DNA of 64,000 bases, taken from the NCBI GenBank assembly GCA_914767715.1, contig OU612066.1, positions 24,094,283-24,158,282 on the forward strand, given 5' to 3'. The DNA is from Membranipora membranacea. Taxonomy: Eukaryota; Bryozoa; Gymnolaemata; Cheilostomatida; Membraniporidae. The position numbers were made by a program, and so were the translations under genes. Positions 23,931 to 35,600 of the stretch are shown piece by piece. Numbering within the stretch: position 1 is the first letter of the stretch; every line of letters begins with the position of its first letter. A model generated the notes under the pieces. That model did not search any database, was not told where the DNA came from, and worked only from the letters and a program-made list of their open reading frames with translations.

Positions 23931-25300
23931 AAGTACACCATCGACTCTTCACAGAATCAGTTTGCTTTCATCTATTACAACACTCATCACCGTAATGGAG
24001 CAGAAGAAGAAGCTACCAACCTTCACAACTCCCTGAATGATATCGGCTTCACCTCAACACTCACCGAGTGGGAAGATACTGGACACCTACCAACGTCATT
24101 AAATCAGAAAGTATCTGCAATCTCTAGCACAGCTTCTTTGGTGATGGTGTGCATCATGGCTCATGGAAAATTTGGCAACCTCAGTGACAGTCAGGGAATC
24201 CAAATACCCCTAAACTTCATCCTGTGTCAGTTATCACAAGTGATCCCTGAGGAGACACCGTTGGTAAGCTTGACAAGTTTCGGTTGCACTTTGCTGTTGC
24301 TCTTTGCTGTTGCTGTTGCTCTTTGCTGTTGATGTTGCTGTTGCAGTTGCTGTTGCTCTTTGATGTTGCTCTCTCATGAATTTTCTTTTCAGCATAATGT
24401 GACATGGAAGTGATATTAATACTGTGATTTGTATTGTATTCAGTCCCAAGCGAGTATTTTGATTGATGTTTATATAGCGGATATCTGTTGAAGGTGGTAG
24501 TTGTACAAGCCTGTCAGAATTTTGCCAATCTTCCGGTGTACTATGAGGAGAGTGCTGACATGGCTCAGCCTGCTACAGCAGATAATCATGTTCTCTTAGT
24601 CAGACAGCACACAGTTCTTCTAATGGCTACCGTAGCAGGTCAGTAATACAAACCCCTCTCCATAAACAATATTCGCCCTCTTGACAGAGAACCAAGAGCT
24701 AGGAGTTTTCTTCTCCCTTATATCAAATGTTAAGTTGAAAGGTGACATAGACTTAATATTAAGTCAATGGGTGATGTCCATAAACATATAAATATGTTCC
24801 CTCGGTGCTGTGGTGGCAGAGGAGGGAACAGACTTGTTCTAATATTTATCTGTTAATGGTGATGCCTTTCACTAACATGCTCGCTGTGTTTGAGTCTAGT
24901 GTTAACCAGTTCTATTCTGGCCAAACCACCTTTTTAAAAAAGTGTCATATTTTGATAACTATAGTGTCAAGACTATTCTTTCCTGCAATCACAATGGTTC
25001 ATGTTATGGAAGCATCATAGAATATTTCTGAAGAAAAGAATTTTTTGGACCAAGTTTTGAATTGCTTGCGTACAAAAGGAAAACATTATCTACTCTCTTC
25101 AATTCGAAGGCGGTACTGCTAAAAGAGGATTATACACGGGGGCCTTAGCTGCTGAGCTGAGAAAAGCCGACGGTAGAATTGGGATAAGAGCAATGCACAC
25201 TAATGCAGCCATGGAACTACGAAAGTCAGGTCACCAGCAGGTTCCTGAGCTAAGAGATACTTTGATGAAAGAGCTCATCTTACAACGTGGTGCAAACTGA
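23931..25300 (+). CDS. Caspase-like cysteine protease (5' exons not found)
   Basis: Exons: about 23931-24263, 24494-24638 and 25110-25300 (TGA 25298-25300), with GT-AG introns and matching phases (0, then 1). The first exon has the caspase p20 start (YTIDSSQNQFAFIYYN, RNGAEEEATNLHNSLNDIGF) and the catalytic His in CIMAHGKFGNLSD. The second exon has the catalytic Cys in VVVVQACQNF, where animal caspases usually have QACRG, then a short linker and HTVLLMATVAG (p10 start). The third exon has AKRGLYTGALAAELRK and PELRDTLMKELILQRG, typical of the p10 end. It would act in Asp-specific proteolysis in the cytosol. The N-terminal prodomain is not identified; the exact 5' end of the first exon is uncertain (AG at 23927-23930). 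A TTGCTG-type microsatellite (24285-24370) is in intron 1. Confidence 0.7.
24285..24372. repeat. GTTGCT microsatellite
   Basis: Imperfect runs of TTGCTG and GTTGCTCTTTGC in the first intron of the caspase-like gene. Frames read across it are low complexity. Confidence 0.85.
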
Positions 25301-26126
25301 TCAGGACCATGCTTACATCGCAACATTTTGAACCTGAGAAGACAATTCCCATTTTGAGATTGGACTTTATGCATCTTAAGTTGACTAGCTTCATCTCGAG
25401 TTGTCGTATCTCCGGCTTTAACAATGGGCCCCCATAACAGGAGACACATAAACCAAGAATTTTTTGATAAATTTTGTAAACTAAGGGCTACAGCGGGAAA
25501 AGTTTGCTGCTGTTGGTGAAATGCTACCAATGCTCCAAACAGAACATTGACCACCGAAATGTTGATATTAAACATAAGTAGTCATTTACATTATTATATA
25601 CATGCCATACATACATATATATCCATATTTATATCAGCATTCAGTATTGGTATGTTTGACACCTTTACTTTACTCATCCTATAAACTAGAGGTATTGGAT
25701 GATTGATCTATTTATTTATACAGCTTCAATGTTGCTTCATTTTTGGTACACACTTTCTATAGCAATACACTGAATTCACTTTTAGGCAAGACATCCATAT
25801 TTCAATTAGATTTTGACAAGCTTGAGAGTTTTCTGTCACCAAACTAGTCTAAGGACATTACAGCAATCGTATTTGGAGATGTCCGTGGTGAAAGATTTTG
25901 GGTGGCTTAAACTACACCACAACATATCGAACATGCCTGTTCGAAACAAATCCCTTATTATTCTCTCTTATGGGGCAAAATGTTTTACGCTATAATTATA
26001 TTGTTTGAAGCCTGGAGCCTTGGATCGAAATTGATTTATAATCTTCTGGTTGTCATGGAAGATATAAGCTGAGTGATCGATTAATACCTTCACCTCTTGT
26101 CTAGCCTCTGTGGATGGTTGCAACCA
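25301..26126. other. Intergenic, no supported gene
   Basis: Downstream of the caspase-like gene. A minus-strand open frame (25231-25575) runs from here into the caspase exon; it has no recognisable domain and is judged a chance frame. The rest is AT-rich. Confidence 0.45.
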
Positions 26127-26198
26127 GCGTCGGTGGTGTAAAGGTTAGCATTGTTGCCTTCCAAGCAATAGATCCGGGTTCGATTCCCGGCTGACGCA
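26127..26198 (+). tRNA. tRNA-Gly (anticodon TCC)
   Basis: 72 nt. The acceptor stem GCGTCGG pairs with CTGACGC (one G-U). The D arm is GGTGTAAAGGTTAGCA (A box). The anticodon loop CTTCCAA sits in the stem TTGC/GCAA. The T arm is CCGGGTTCGATTCCCGG (B box), with discriminator A. It closely matches the usual animal tRNA-Gly(TCC). No intron. It lies between the caspase-like gene and the LINE fragment. Confidence 0.95.
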
Positions 26199-26520
26199 CA
26201 GTTTTGTTGACCAATGTTGACATGAAATGGCCACAACATGTCCACGGGCACCCCTGCCCATCAAGCTGCAGTATCATCTGAACACAGTTTACACGCCTAA
26301 TTATATTTTGTGAGTGGCACAATGCGTGTATGGAAACTCAAGTCTGTGGTTTCTGCAGCACATCTTGTAGAGTTCTTTTTATTAGCTTATTTTCGCTAAG
26401 AGTCATTGTTATTTTCTCTTTTTGTGACAGAACACAACTCCATACATAATCACACTCCGCCTATATGATGGTATTGTGCGTTATGTCAAATTAAGTCATT
26501 TTAATAATAATATACCCTGT
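26199..26520. other. Intergenic, nothing recognised
   Basis: Short AT-rich stretch between the tRNA and the LINE fragment; no feature seen. Confidence 0.4.
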
Positions 26521-27772
26521 AGTCAATGCTAGCTACAAGTGATCATGCTAAGCTATCTCCTTTAGTCACCCTTACTGCTAAAAACCACAACCACAACCAC
26601 ATAGTCACAGAACATCTTGACAATAATGCTAAGAATCATGGGAGATGTCTATTTATAGACTTCTCAAGTGCATTCAATACTATCAGCCCTACCACACTCT
26701 GCAACCAGCTGCAAGAAACCAGTCTGAAACCCGCAATACTCAACCTTGTATATGACTTTATGACAAACCGCTCTCAGAAGGTTCTCACTGAACAGGGCCT
26801 CTCATCTGCACTAGCTACCTCTGTCGGAACTCCACAAGGTTGTTTTATCAGTCCCCTTCTTTTTTCAATATATGTACAGCATATGCCTAAGCCTAGCTCT
26901 GGTAACTTTCATCTGATTAAATATGCTGACGACACAGTATTGATTGAGCTTTTGTCGAGAAGTGATGTTTCATGTATGGGTAATGCTGCCCAAGATTTGG
27001 CTGGTTGGTGTCATGATAATGATCTATTTTTGAATGTGTCAAAGACAAAGGAGCTTGTATTGTGCAATCTTAGAGACAATCCTGTACATGATAGCTTAGT
27101 TACCAATGGTAACAATGTAGAGCAGGTTGACAGTTTTAAATACTTAGGCACTATTATTGACAAAAAGCTTAAGTTCCAAGAATATTCCATCGAAGTCATC
27201 AAGAAAGCCCGCAAGAGACTTTACATCATGAAGAAGCTGTATTCAATGCATATAGCTGTGCCTCTTAGAATACAATGCTATACTACTTTTATTGAATGTA
27301 TATTTTTGTACGACCTTAGCACTCTATATGGCCACTTATCCTCGTCATCTAGGAAATCGCTCAATAAAGTTATAAGCCTCGCAGGCTATCTAGGTAGCTG
27401 CGAGTTTGACACCATCGAGGCAATATACGAAAGAGTGATGAGAACAAGATGCCTCAGACTCGTAGCTACTGACCACGCTGACCCAGTATTTACATTTGAT
27501 AAACTTCCGTCTGGTCAGGTCTGGTCTGGTACAGAGCAATCAAAGCGAGGGTAAACATACGAACTGACTGTTTCCGATCCCTCTGTGTGCGGAAGTTAAA
27601 TAGTATACTTTTTTAGCCAACTAGTGAAATTCTTACTGTTTATTTTTTTTTTTTCAATTTTTACAACCAACCAGACCAAAACGTTTTAATGTTTACACCA
27701 TAACTTTTATTGCTCAGCGAAAACAAAATATTTCTCAAACATGAGACTGTAATAAACGATGAATGAATGAAT
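26521..27772 (+). mobile_element. 5'-truncated non-LTR retrotransposon (LINE)
   Basis: Contains a reverse transcriptase frame and ends in a short ATGA/AATG tandem tail (27752-27772: GATGAATGAATGAAT), typical of CR1/Rex/RTE-type LINE 3' ends. The endonuclease domain and 5' end are missing. Confidence 0.75.
26526..27554 (+). pseudogene. LINE reverse transcriptase fragment
   Basis: A 342-codon frame. RT motif A is FIDFSSAFNTISP (about residue 40), motif B is VGTPQGCFISPLLFSIYV (about 105), the catalytic motif C is IKYADDTVLI (about 138) and the thumb-like YLGTIIDKKLKF is about 205. All core RT motifs are present, including YADD. The upstream endonuclease is absent and the C-terminus ends in low-complexity SGQVWSGTEQ, so it is a dead fragment of a CR1/Rex-like LINE rather than a host gene. 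Confidence 0.8.
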
Positions 27773-28850
27773 CTATCATCATCCTCATCTCAATAACCTT
27801 GATGGATCACTGAAGACTATATCACAGGTATATTATAAACTGAAGCCACAGCAACACAATAAATAAACATACAGATTTATATACCTGATATACCTGAGCA
27901 TGAGTTATATGACTCACTTGTGTGAGGGGCAGCGGCAAATTGTGAAATTTTTGGTTATGGGTTATCAAGCAAAATCTAGTGGTAGTGGTACTGATTTGGG
28001 AAGACAGAAAATGGCGCTCATCGCAATAAGCGTTTATACTCGTATTTATTTGACCATTGAAACATATACTAATCACCGTGATCTCAACGCCCATTGAGTT
28101 AGCCTAAGAATGTTTAAGTTGCTCTCACATTCTTGCTCCCACAATGTTGCTTCATAGTGGAATGATCCCTTGGTGTATTGTTTTCACAGAACCTCAAGCT
28201 ATAGAAAGTGCTTTTTTTTAGCCTCCAAAAAAGTTTTGTCTTTTATTTCCCAATTGTTTGAAATATAAAACTAAATCTGGTTTCTTACACTGTGCTAGTT
28301 AATCCAATACGAAAATCTCGCTTACCAATTAACCGATTAATTTAACCGACCGCACCTCGTAGCGTTATAAAAATCGCTGTGTCTAGCCAGAGCTTAGTCT
28401 CTCTGAGTCATAAACCATTCTTTGACACATCCCTAATAGTTAGCCTGGGCCTCCCACAACCCCCAACAGCCTGCCCTGTCTACCTTGTAGTAATAAATCA
28501 GTTTTCCTTCATGTTAGTTTGACAGGCAGGTTAATGGTATATTCAGGTAGGACCTATTGTACCAGATTATTAGCCCACCCAAAAGTGCAACCATTGCAAT
28601 AAAATTGTGAGTAAGCACTATTGTCAGAGTAATCTCTTTGATTTAATGATTTCGGATAATTAACAACCTTGTTCCTAACTGTCGTAAGCTTCTGGATTCG
28701 GGATATATGTTTCTGGGGAGATTTTGTTTGAGGATTATTTATTTTTGAAGAAATCAAGTGGGAATAATATTGAATTTAATCACCCCCCCCCCCATTACGC
28801 ATTTGGCTATTCTGCATTTATAATTATTTTGAACTGACTATGGAGACTTC
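27773..28850. other. Intergenic, nothing recognised
   Basis: AT-rich single-copy sequence with a C-run at about 28782-28792. Small open frames on both strands show no domain, splice context or conservation visible here. Confidence 0.4.
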
Positions 28851-28860
28851 TGTCCTGTCT

Positions 28861-28999
28861 GTCCAGAACAAACTAATTCCCTCTCTGAATGTAGAGGAAT
28901 ACCTACAGAGCTGTGTATCAAACTGCAGATCCTCCAGCTTTGCAATAGTACTCAGCCACCACAGAGGGAACCAATTTGTTCTAGTCCAGCCTGGTCTAT
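28861..28999. mobile_element. Short MITE with AGAACAAA...CCCTCT ends
   Basis: Imperfect terminal inverted repeats: AGAACAAACTAATTCCCTCT at the left, and AGAACAAATTGGTTCCCTCT as the reverse complement of the right end. Same family as 37041-37153 and a partial copy near 24798-24840. Confidence 0.55.
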
Positions 29000-29780
29000 T
29001 TTATTCCGATAAGCTGCTCTGATTATAAGGTATCTGGTTGTTTGAGATGTACAAGATACAGTGTCTTCCTTTCCCTTAGAGGATAACAGATACTGTGACT
29101 TTAATTTATCAATAAATTACTTCTGGGAGCGAACCAACTGTAAAACCTTGATTTTTTGGATGTAATGTCACCCAAAAAAAGGCATTAAAAAGCACTTTTA
29201 GTGTAATTGCTTGAGTTGTGAATGTTTTCGCTGGGCAATTCTCCCATACCACAAACATCACTCAGCTATAACCTAATATAACAACATTTTGTCACAGAGT
29301 AAGGATATTTATATCGTTACTCTGTGATTATGTCATCAGTTTTTGTCATTAACCAGCCATGCATAAAACCACAGCACTGCGCTGTTATTGGCCTTTATAC
29401 AGTATTGTAGTAGCAGTCGAAGTAATAGTCATAGTCAAGACTGTCTCAGATGAATATTCACTCACATGCATGGTAGTCACATGGCTTTGCTATAAATTGT
29501 TATCTTTAGTTGAAAGCAGATTTATTCCAAGAGGTAAACTCGGGAAAGCTGACATTGAATACGGAAGGAAATCAAGGAAGTTAGGCTTCACTGACGCTAA
29601 GGCAGTCGGGTAGATTAAGCTAAGGTTAGTAGCATGTTTGTTGTTGAGATATTGATATGGTCCTACTCTACTCACTCTGTTGATACTGTGATGGTATGTA
29701 ATTGTCATCAATTGCGTTTTTATATGAGTTTTTTCTTTTCACTTTTAAATGATCCTCATTCCTCACCCACAACTATAATA
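29000..29780. other. Intergenic, uncertain small frame
   Basis: Contains an 84-codon ATG frame (29359-29613, plus) with a hydrophobic first half and a basic second half (ESRFIPRGKLGKADIEYGRK). There is no family match or splice context, so it is not called as a gene. Confidence 0.35.
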
Positions 29781-30384
29781 CCGTAATCCCTCACCTATAA
29801 GTCACCACACTTATAAGTGAATCACCCCCTCAGAAAAAATGAAAATGCTCCAGTTATAAGACACCCCACAGCTATAAGACACCCCACAACTATAAGACAC
29901 CGTGTCTTATAAGTGAATCATATCAGTAGTTGATGTTTGGAAGCTCTCCATCTTTGAATTAAGCGACTATTAATGTTCAATTCTCTTGCAGTCTTGTCAG
30001 GGTTGTTATTCTTTTCAACTGTTCTCAATACTTCCAGTTTCTGCTGAATGGTGTATGAGGTGCTTGGCATGTTTTATTTATTTCGAAAGACTGTGAGAGA
30101 GATATGATATGCTGATTGTTGAAAAAATTTGAATTTTGTGGCACACATTCACTACAAATGAACTAAGTAGTTGTGGGAAGAAAACTGCCCCAGTGGGTTT
30201 CGAACTCGTAACTTCATGTTTACAAGACGCAAACTTTACCACTGAGCCATTCGGCTTTGGCGATTGTAAGAGGTTTTAGTCCAACTTAAATATAAAAATG
30301 CTTCAAATGATAGTCGCGTCTATATGCTACTCTCTTACAGCTGCCTTCACTTATAAATCCGGATCTATAGGTGAGGGATTACGG
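29781..30384. mobile_element. TA-flanked TIR element carrying a tRNA-like sequence
   Basis: 604 bp. Termini CCGTAATCCCTCACCTATA are exact inverted repeats (19 bp), flanked by TA, as in Tc1/mariner-type insertions. The left end has further CACTTATAAG-type short repeats. It contains a tRNA-like segment at 30186-30255 and no transposase frame. A related element starts at 63738. Confidence 0.75.
30186..30255 (-). pseudogene. tRNA-Thr(TGT)-like sequence inside a TIR element
   Basis: On the minus strand it reads GCCGAATGGCTCAGTGGTAA (A box TGGCTCAGTGG), anticodon loop CTTGTAA and B box GAGTTCGAAACCC. The acceptor stem pairs poorly, so it is a tRNA-derived sequence rather than a working tRNA. Confidence 0.6.
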
Positions 30385-30634
30385 TAATCTAAACCAACAT
30401 GAACAATGGTTCGGAATGATCGGATGACATTTCACAAACATGCTCTAAATGTCTAGCTGGTGCTCAGACAGCTGAAATTGAAAGATAGTGACATTGCTTA
30501 ATCAAACATTAAATTTACGGAAAATTGAATGTTTGATAATGTAATTCCAACTACTCAAATTGCAGCTGTCTGAAAGTCTATCTGCATAAACCAGATCTAC
30601 ATGGCTTGATTTGCCTCATTTGTTTAATTACGTA
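30385..30634. other. Presumed 5' intron or upstream region of next gene
   Basis: Contains two related inverted stretches (CAGCTGAAATTGAAAGATAG and CAAATTGCAGCTGTCTGAAAG). No upstream exon could be placed. Confidence 0.35.
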
Positions 30635-32212
30635 GCAAGGCTGAAGATACAAGCTATGGGCAGGCCTCCGATTCCTATCTGTGGGTATGGACAAGTACTG
30701 CTCTACAGGGAATGTGAATCATACCAAGAGTACGAAGCTTTGATGGACCACTACCGAGAAATGATAGCAGTTACGAAAGGGACATATGCGAGAACCCATA
30801 AAACACAATATAGACTGATAAATAGCATGTGAGTATTATGCAGGTTGCATATGTTGCAGAGTGTTCAATTTAAACTGATGGTTTCTTTTACACCCTGCTG
30901 GCCCTATAATAACCCCCCCCCCCCCCGCACCTATCACCTTAAATCTATGGAACGTCCATAGTCGGCATCCTATACCTCATATGATCGGGAGAGAATGACG
31001 GTAATACATAACTACGCCATAATCTGGTGTAAAATTTTACCCTCCACACAGTGTACAGGCTGTACTGATGATGGTCCCTTTTATTATTGTAACTCAAATG
31101 TGCCTTCAAGTCAACTTTGTTGCTGTTTGTAGAATATATGTTTGAATTGCCACAAACCAGTTTCATTTAAAGTTAACTGCTTTCTCCTGTTTGCAGTAGT
31201 AAAACTAAATCTGTTGCCCTATATCTGAAATCATTAGGCCCAGGCGCAAACCTGATCAAAAATCTTCTTCATTGTGTGAGCACCTATGGTTTAACAATCA
31301 CACCATACAGATTTGTAATGTTCCTTCAGCTGTCTAGTAAATAAATACAATTTCTTTTCTCTCAGAGTGAATTATACAAATCACAACAAAGAAAAGTTTC
31401 TGACTCACTTCAGCAGAGAATCTTGGGCTACTCAGACTGCGGAGGAGAAGGCTATGCATCAATTCTCGAACTGCCCGGCATGTATGCTAACCCAACATCT
31501 AAATGTATATGCAACACTGAGAAGAAATGCAACTGCAATAAGGTGGAATCACTTCAGAAGCCTCGAACTTCAGACTAGCCAAGCTGTCATTGCAAAGCAT
31601 CACTCGATCATCCCATCTAGGAGCAGACAACCATCAGCAGTATCATCAAAACCTACCAAAGCAAGGGATCCGATACTTATGGTTAGAAAGTCTACACTGC
31701 CACGAAAAGTAAAGAAGACTGTACAGGCCTCTCAGTCTAAGTCAATTCAAAAGAAACGCCCTGTCAAGAAGATCGAGTATCCCTCACAGCCCAGACAGAA
31801 AACTCCTCTTCCACCCACACAGCGTGAACTGGAGGCAATGAGGCGTGCTGAAAATGGCGAGCCGAAGGTGGTCCGAACCTACAGGAACGCGATCGATCCT
31901 AATCGCTTTAAGTTCGATAGACCTACAGTAAAGCAAGAGATAGTAAGTATGCTGGACTCTCGGGTCAAAATAAGCTGGATGGACATTGCGAGACGACACG
32001 AAGTTGTGATGGCCAATGGGAAGCCTGCTTTGCATGCCTATAGCGCTACAGTAATAAAAGCTTTTGCAATCAGCGAGGGCCTCATCAAACGGAGTGAGAA
32101 GCGTCGGGTGAGGAAAAGTAAACTGAGGATAGAGGAAGAGGAAAAGGAAGGGGAGGATGAGCCCACTGATATAATTATAGAATTGCCAATGGAAGACGAT
32201 AATTTGTTATAA
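30635..32212 (+). CDS. Uncharacterised protein with basic middle and acidic tail
   Basis: Exon 30635-30828 (acceptor TTTAATTACGTAG; contains MGRPPIPICGYGQVLLYREC) joins exon 31366-32212 in phase (AT|A). Stop TAA at 32210-32212. Upstream exons may exist. The long exon reads KFLTHFSRESWATQTAEEKA, then FSNCPAC, a Lys/Arg/Ser/Pro-rich middle (about residues 150-230 of the joined product), a conserved-looking block (NRFKFDRPTVKQEIVSMLDS, VKISWMDIARRHEV) and a Glu-rich acidic C-terminus. No catalytic domain is recognised. The charge pattern suggests a nuclear or nucleic-acid-associated protein, which is inference. A possible cassette exon (31197-31314) changes the frame; see findings. Confidence 0.6.
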
Positions 32213-32350
32213 ATCAAACAACTTTACATTGCACTGTAGTCTGAACGATTAGACAATCACTGTGAATCGTGGCATCAGAACATTTTTTGATAAATTTACT
32301 AGATAATATGAACTTGTTATGCCTTTCACCTTAGCCTATCGATAAACAGT

Positions 32351-32606
32351 ACGGGTGTCAGTAAAAGCCTTGCTTGTGACACGACTAGCATACACCCTGT
32401 CCCCAACTGTGTGTACAGGTGTCAGTAAAAGCCTTACTTGTGACACGACTAGCATACACCCTGTCCCCAACTGTGTGTACGGGTGTCAGTAAAAGCCTTA
32501 CTTGTGACACGACTAGCATACACCCTGTCCCCAACTGCGTGTACGGGTGTCAGTAAAAGCCTTGCTTGTGACACGACTAGCATACACCCTGTCCCCAACT
32601 GTATTA
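32351..32606. repeat. Minisatellite, four 64-bp units
   Basis: Units start at 32351, 32415, 32479 and 32543, each beginning ACGGGTGTCAGTAAAAGCC (ACAGG in the second) with 64-bp spacing and very few substitutions. It lies between two convergent genes. Confidence 0.95.
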
Positions 32607-32627
32607 CCCCATGTAGCTTTTATATTC

Positions 32628-35600
32628 TTATTCTAAATCTGCTTTTTCTTTGATATTTGTGAAATTCCCTGATGATGTATCCAGGAGCATTCGTCTTTGA
32701 GGTATTTTAGTAATAATATTAGTTGTCTCCTCACGTAAAAAAGGCGGATAACTGACTGAATAATAGGAATACCAAATAGTTTGAGATCTTGCAAAAATAA
32801 CCTGATGTGAACCACTGAAATACAAAGCATGTGTATTTTGAGCACACATGCAGTCCGCCAATAAGTGTTTGTCGTTTCCGTCGCTTACCTGGGCCCATAT
32901 TTGGTCTGTTTGTGTTCTCTGAAAATAAGCCATATGGTTGGTGTGCGGCTCCTGTTCTGATTCTGTCAGATCTCTTACCACTGAAAAGTGTGTACGGACC
33001 TTTTAAGCTGCATGTCTTGTTTAGCAACTCTTCTGTGAATGATTCAAACCCATATTGACCGGGCGGGAGATTAGAAGTTAGTACATGCTGCGAAAATCCA
33101 TGTCCTGCACCTAAAAAACCATACATATAACGTTAATTGTTGTCAGAGCTTATTGTACAATATACCAATACATCGCTCTGAGAACAAAGACCATCATGAT
33201 AGTGCTCAATGTTGCGCTTACGACTGGATTGATGAGACTATTTTTACAGGGTTAGACTTAAAGTTGGCCTCAGGAACTCACTGCACTGTAATGACTGCTC
33301 AGATTTGCTCAATCAACTCTAGCAGAAAGGATTTGCCAATAACAACACTGTATATAGAGATATTCTTTTCAGAGAATTACAAGTTTTGGCAAGCTCATAT
33401 ACTATACCAGCAAGTATCATTGTCTGCTATGTCTTTGGTTTGAACTGAAAAGTTGTTCATGAAATGTACTAATTATCTTACTTGTGGCCATCCGTGACAA
33501 TGCGGATGACTCATACTTTTTCTCTTTGTGTGAGTGAGTACCTACACCAGGTACAACCATAGATTTAAGCAGCTTGCAGTGATGGAGACGCCCTTTCTTC
33601 TCTTCATCCAATGGTTGATCTGATTTTGCTCGCCTTGCTCTGGCCAGACTAAGAGCACCTTGGTGACAACCTGTCATATCAAGTTGTGTTTTAACAGGTA
33701 CTTGATGTACATTTAGAACAAGCTTGCGCCCTCTGGTATATTTGAGAGATATTTATAACTAAAAGAATATTGGGCCGGTGCAGCAGGAGGGGGAACAACT
33801 CTAAATACAGGCAAAGTGAATCAATCTTGATCTGTGCACGGAGATGGAATATCTCTACCATGTCTGCTCAAAACTCCCTGATCTACTTGTACCCATGCAT
33901 AACCCATGCATTTCAAAGTTGTCATTCAAGAAGTTGTTGACGTTGCTGTACTGTATAGTTTGAGACAATAAACCTAAAAATTGACATGGCGTACAACCTT
34001 TTAGATTTGGGATGACGCCTGTAATTGGTTTGATATCATATCTCCCTGGTGCTTGGCCAGACAATGTAAACTTCTCCTTCGCTTTCAGCTCCATCTGTCC
34101 AGTCTTCAATACCATGTCACGATACTTGGTAGAACTCTAAAATAAAACAGTTATCTAGTAACAATCCAGCCTGCAAGTGAATGATAGCGGTTTCAACCAA
34201 CATCTGGAGAAGAAGCAACTTTTTAGCGGTTGGTCACATCATGTATTCTAGCTTGTATCTCCAAAATCTATGTCTCCGAGATAAGCTATCTAACTGTCAT
34301 TAAGAAGATATACCTACAGACGACATGCAAATTAGGTATCTCTATCTATCAGTAAATTCCCAAGATGAGTAAAATAATAGCAGGAAGAAATGTTTGCATT
34401 TGCACGCTGGTTTGTAATAATATAATGTAGAAAGGGTGACCAAATGTTAGCTAGCTTTAAATTTAGCTATTTGAAACCTGTGTTAAATGGCGAACTTATC
34501 CTCTTGCAAATACTTTACTCTTCTGGTAGTGGTTGACAATGAAGTGCTACTACCAGCAGCAATCACGACAAAGTTTGAGCATGAAATTATTGTTTGGGTA
34601 TTTATGTTTGCCTAGCCAATATAACATGTTGCCGCTGTCAGCAACATTTGATCATGTATGGCTCATTTCCGTTTTTTTCTTTTCTTTTTTATTTTTATGC
34701 TTTCTCTAGCACATTAGGAAGAACATCATTTTAATGATGAAGATTTTTGTCAGTAAATATTTAGAAAAATGTTTCTTACCAGCCATCCCTTATCCTCAAC
34801 ATACGTTTCTCCTTTCTTGCGTTCTCCTGAACAGCCAATCGGAGGTAACTTCTTATATAGATCACCTTCTTTTAAAGTATTTTTGTTCTGTAATCCAGCA
34901 TCTCCTGCGATTTGTGGTAATTTGGCTTTTGTCTTAGTTTGCTTGGTGTCACCCCAGGGTTCGGCCGATTTCTGAAAGAGTCTAGGATGTGGACCAATTT
35001 GCTTGAACCTGCGACAAGAAAATCAAGCAAAGTTCCAATGCAATGTGATATCACTATCAGGACAATCATATGTTACATACAAACAAGGGATTCTGTTGGA
35101 CTTAGTTAACTGTCATGGGAAATCCTGCTCCAAATTGCACTATGGTTATGCATTAATCAGAGAGGAAACAACTCAACCCAGGCATACATTTGAGAACCTG
35201 CTAATTTTATTATCATCTTGCGAAGACACATTAGCAAGCAGAAGTGGTGGCCTGTCAAACTCAGAATGGTGCTGCTGGGGATGAAGAGATGCACGGTAAT
35301 TGAATCGGTATGGATTCATAGGCTATCCTCAGCGCAATAACGGCATTTTATATAAAGGTTCTTGAAATTTTACCGACACTCGCACTATTAGAAAGGGGAT
35401 ATTTGTCATTGTCACTTAATAAGAGTGCGAGTCACCAGGGCCACGATCATTTCCTTACATAGCAAGATGCTAAGATACAGTACCTTTTTGTGCTCACGTT
35501 GAACGGCGCACTGGAATAATCATCCAATGTTTTGCTGTCTTTCCACTGACTCTTCTGACGATTCTTATTTTTAGTTTTGAGAGCTATTTGTTTCTCTGCT

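Noticed and set aside
25231-25575. 114-codon minus-strand frame
   Set aside because: Overlaps the last caspase-like exon, has no recognisable domain and no splice context.
29359-29613. 84-codon ATG frame with hydrophobic start
   Set aside because: Hydrophobic part comes from a GTA/GTC-rich run; no family or gene context.
32831-33058. Plus-strand frame opposite CIMAP2-like exon 7
   Set aside because: Shadow of a minus-strand exon that has matching splice phases on both sides.
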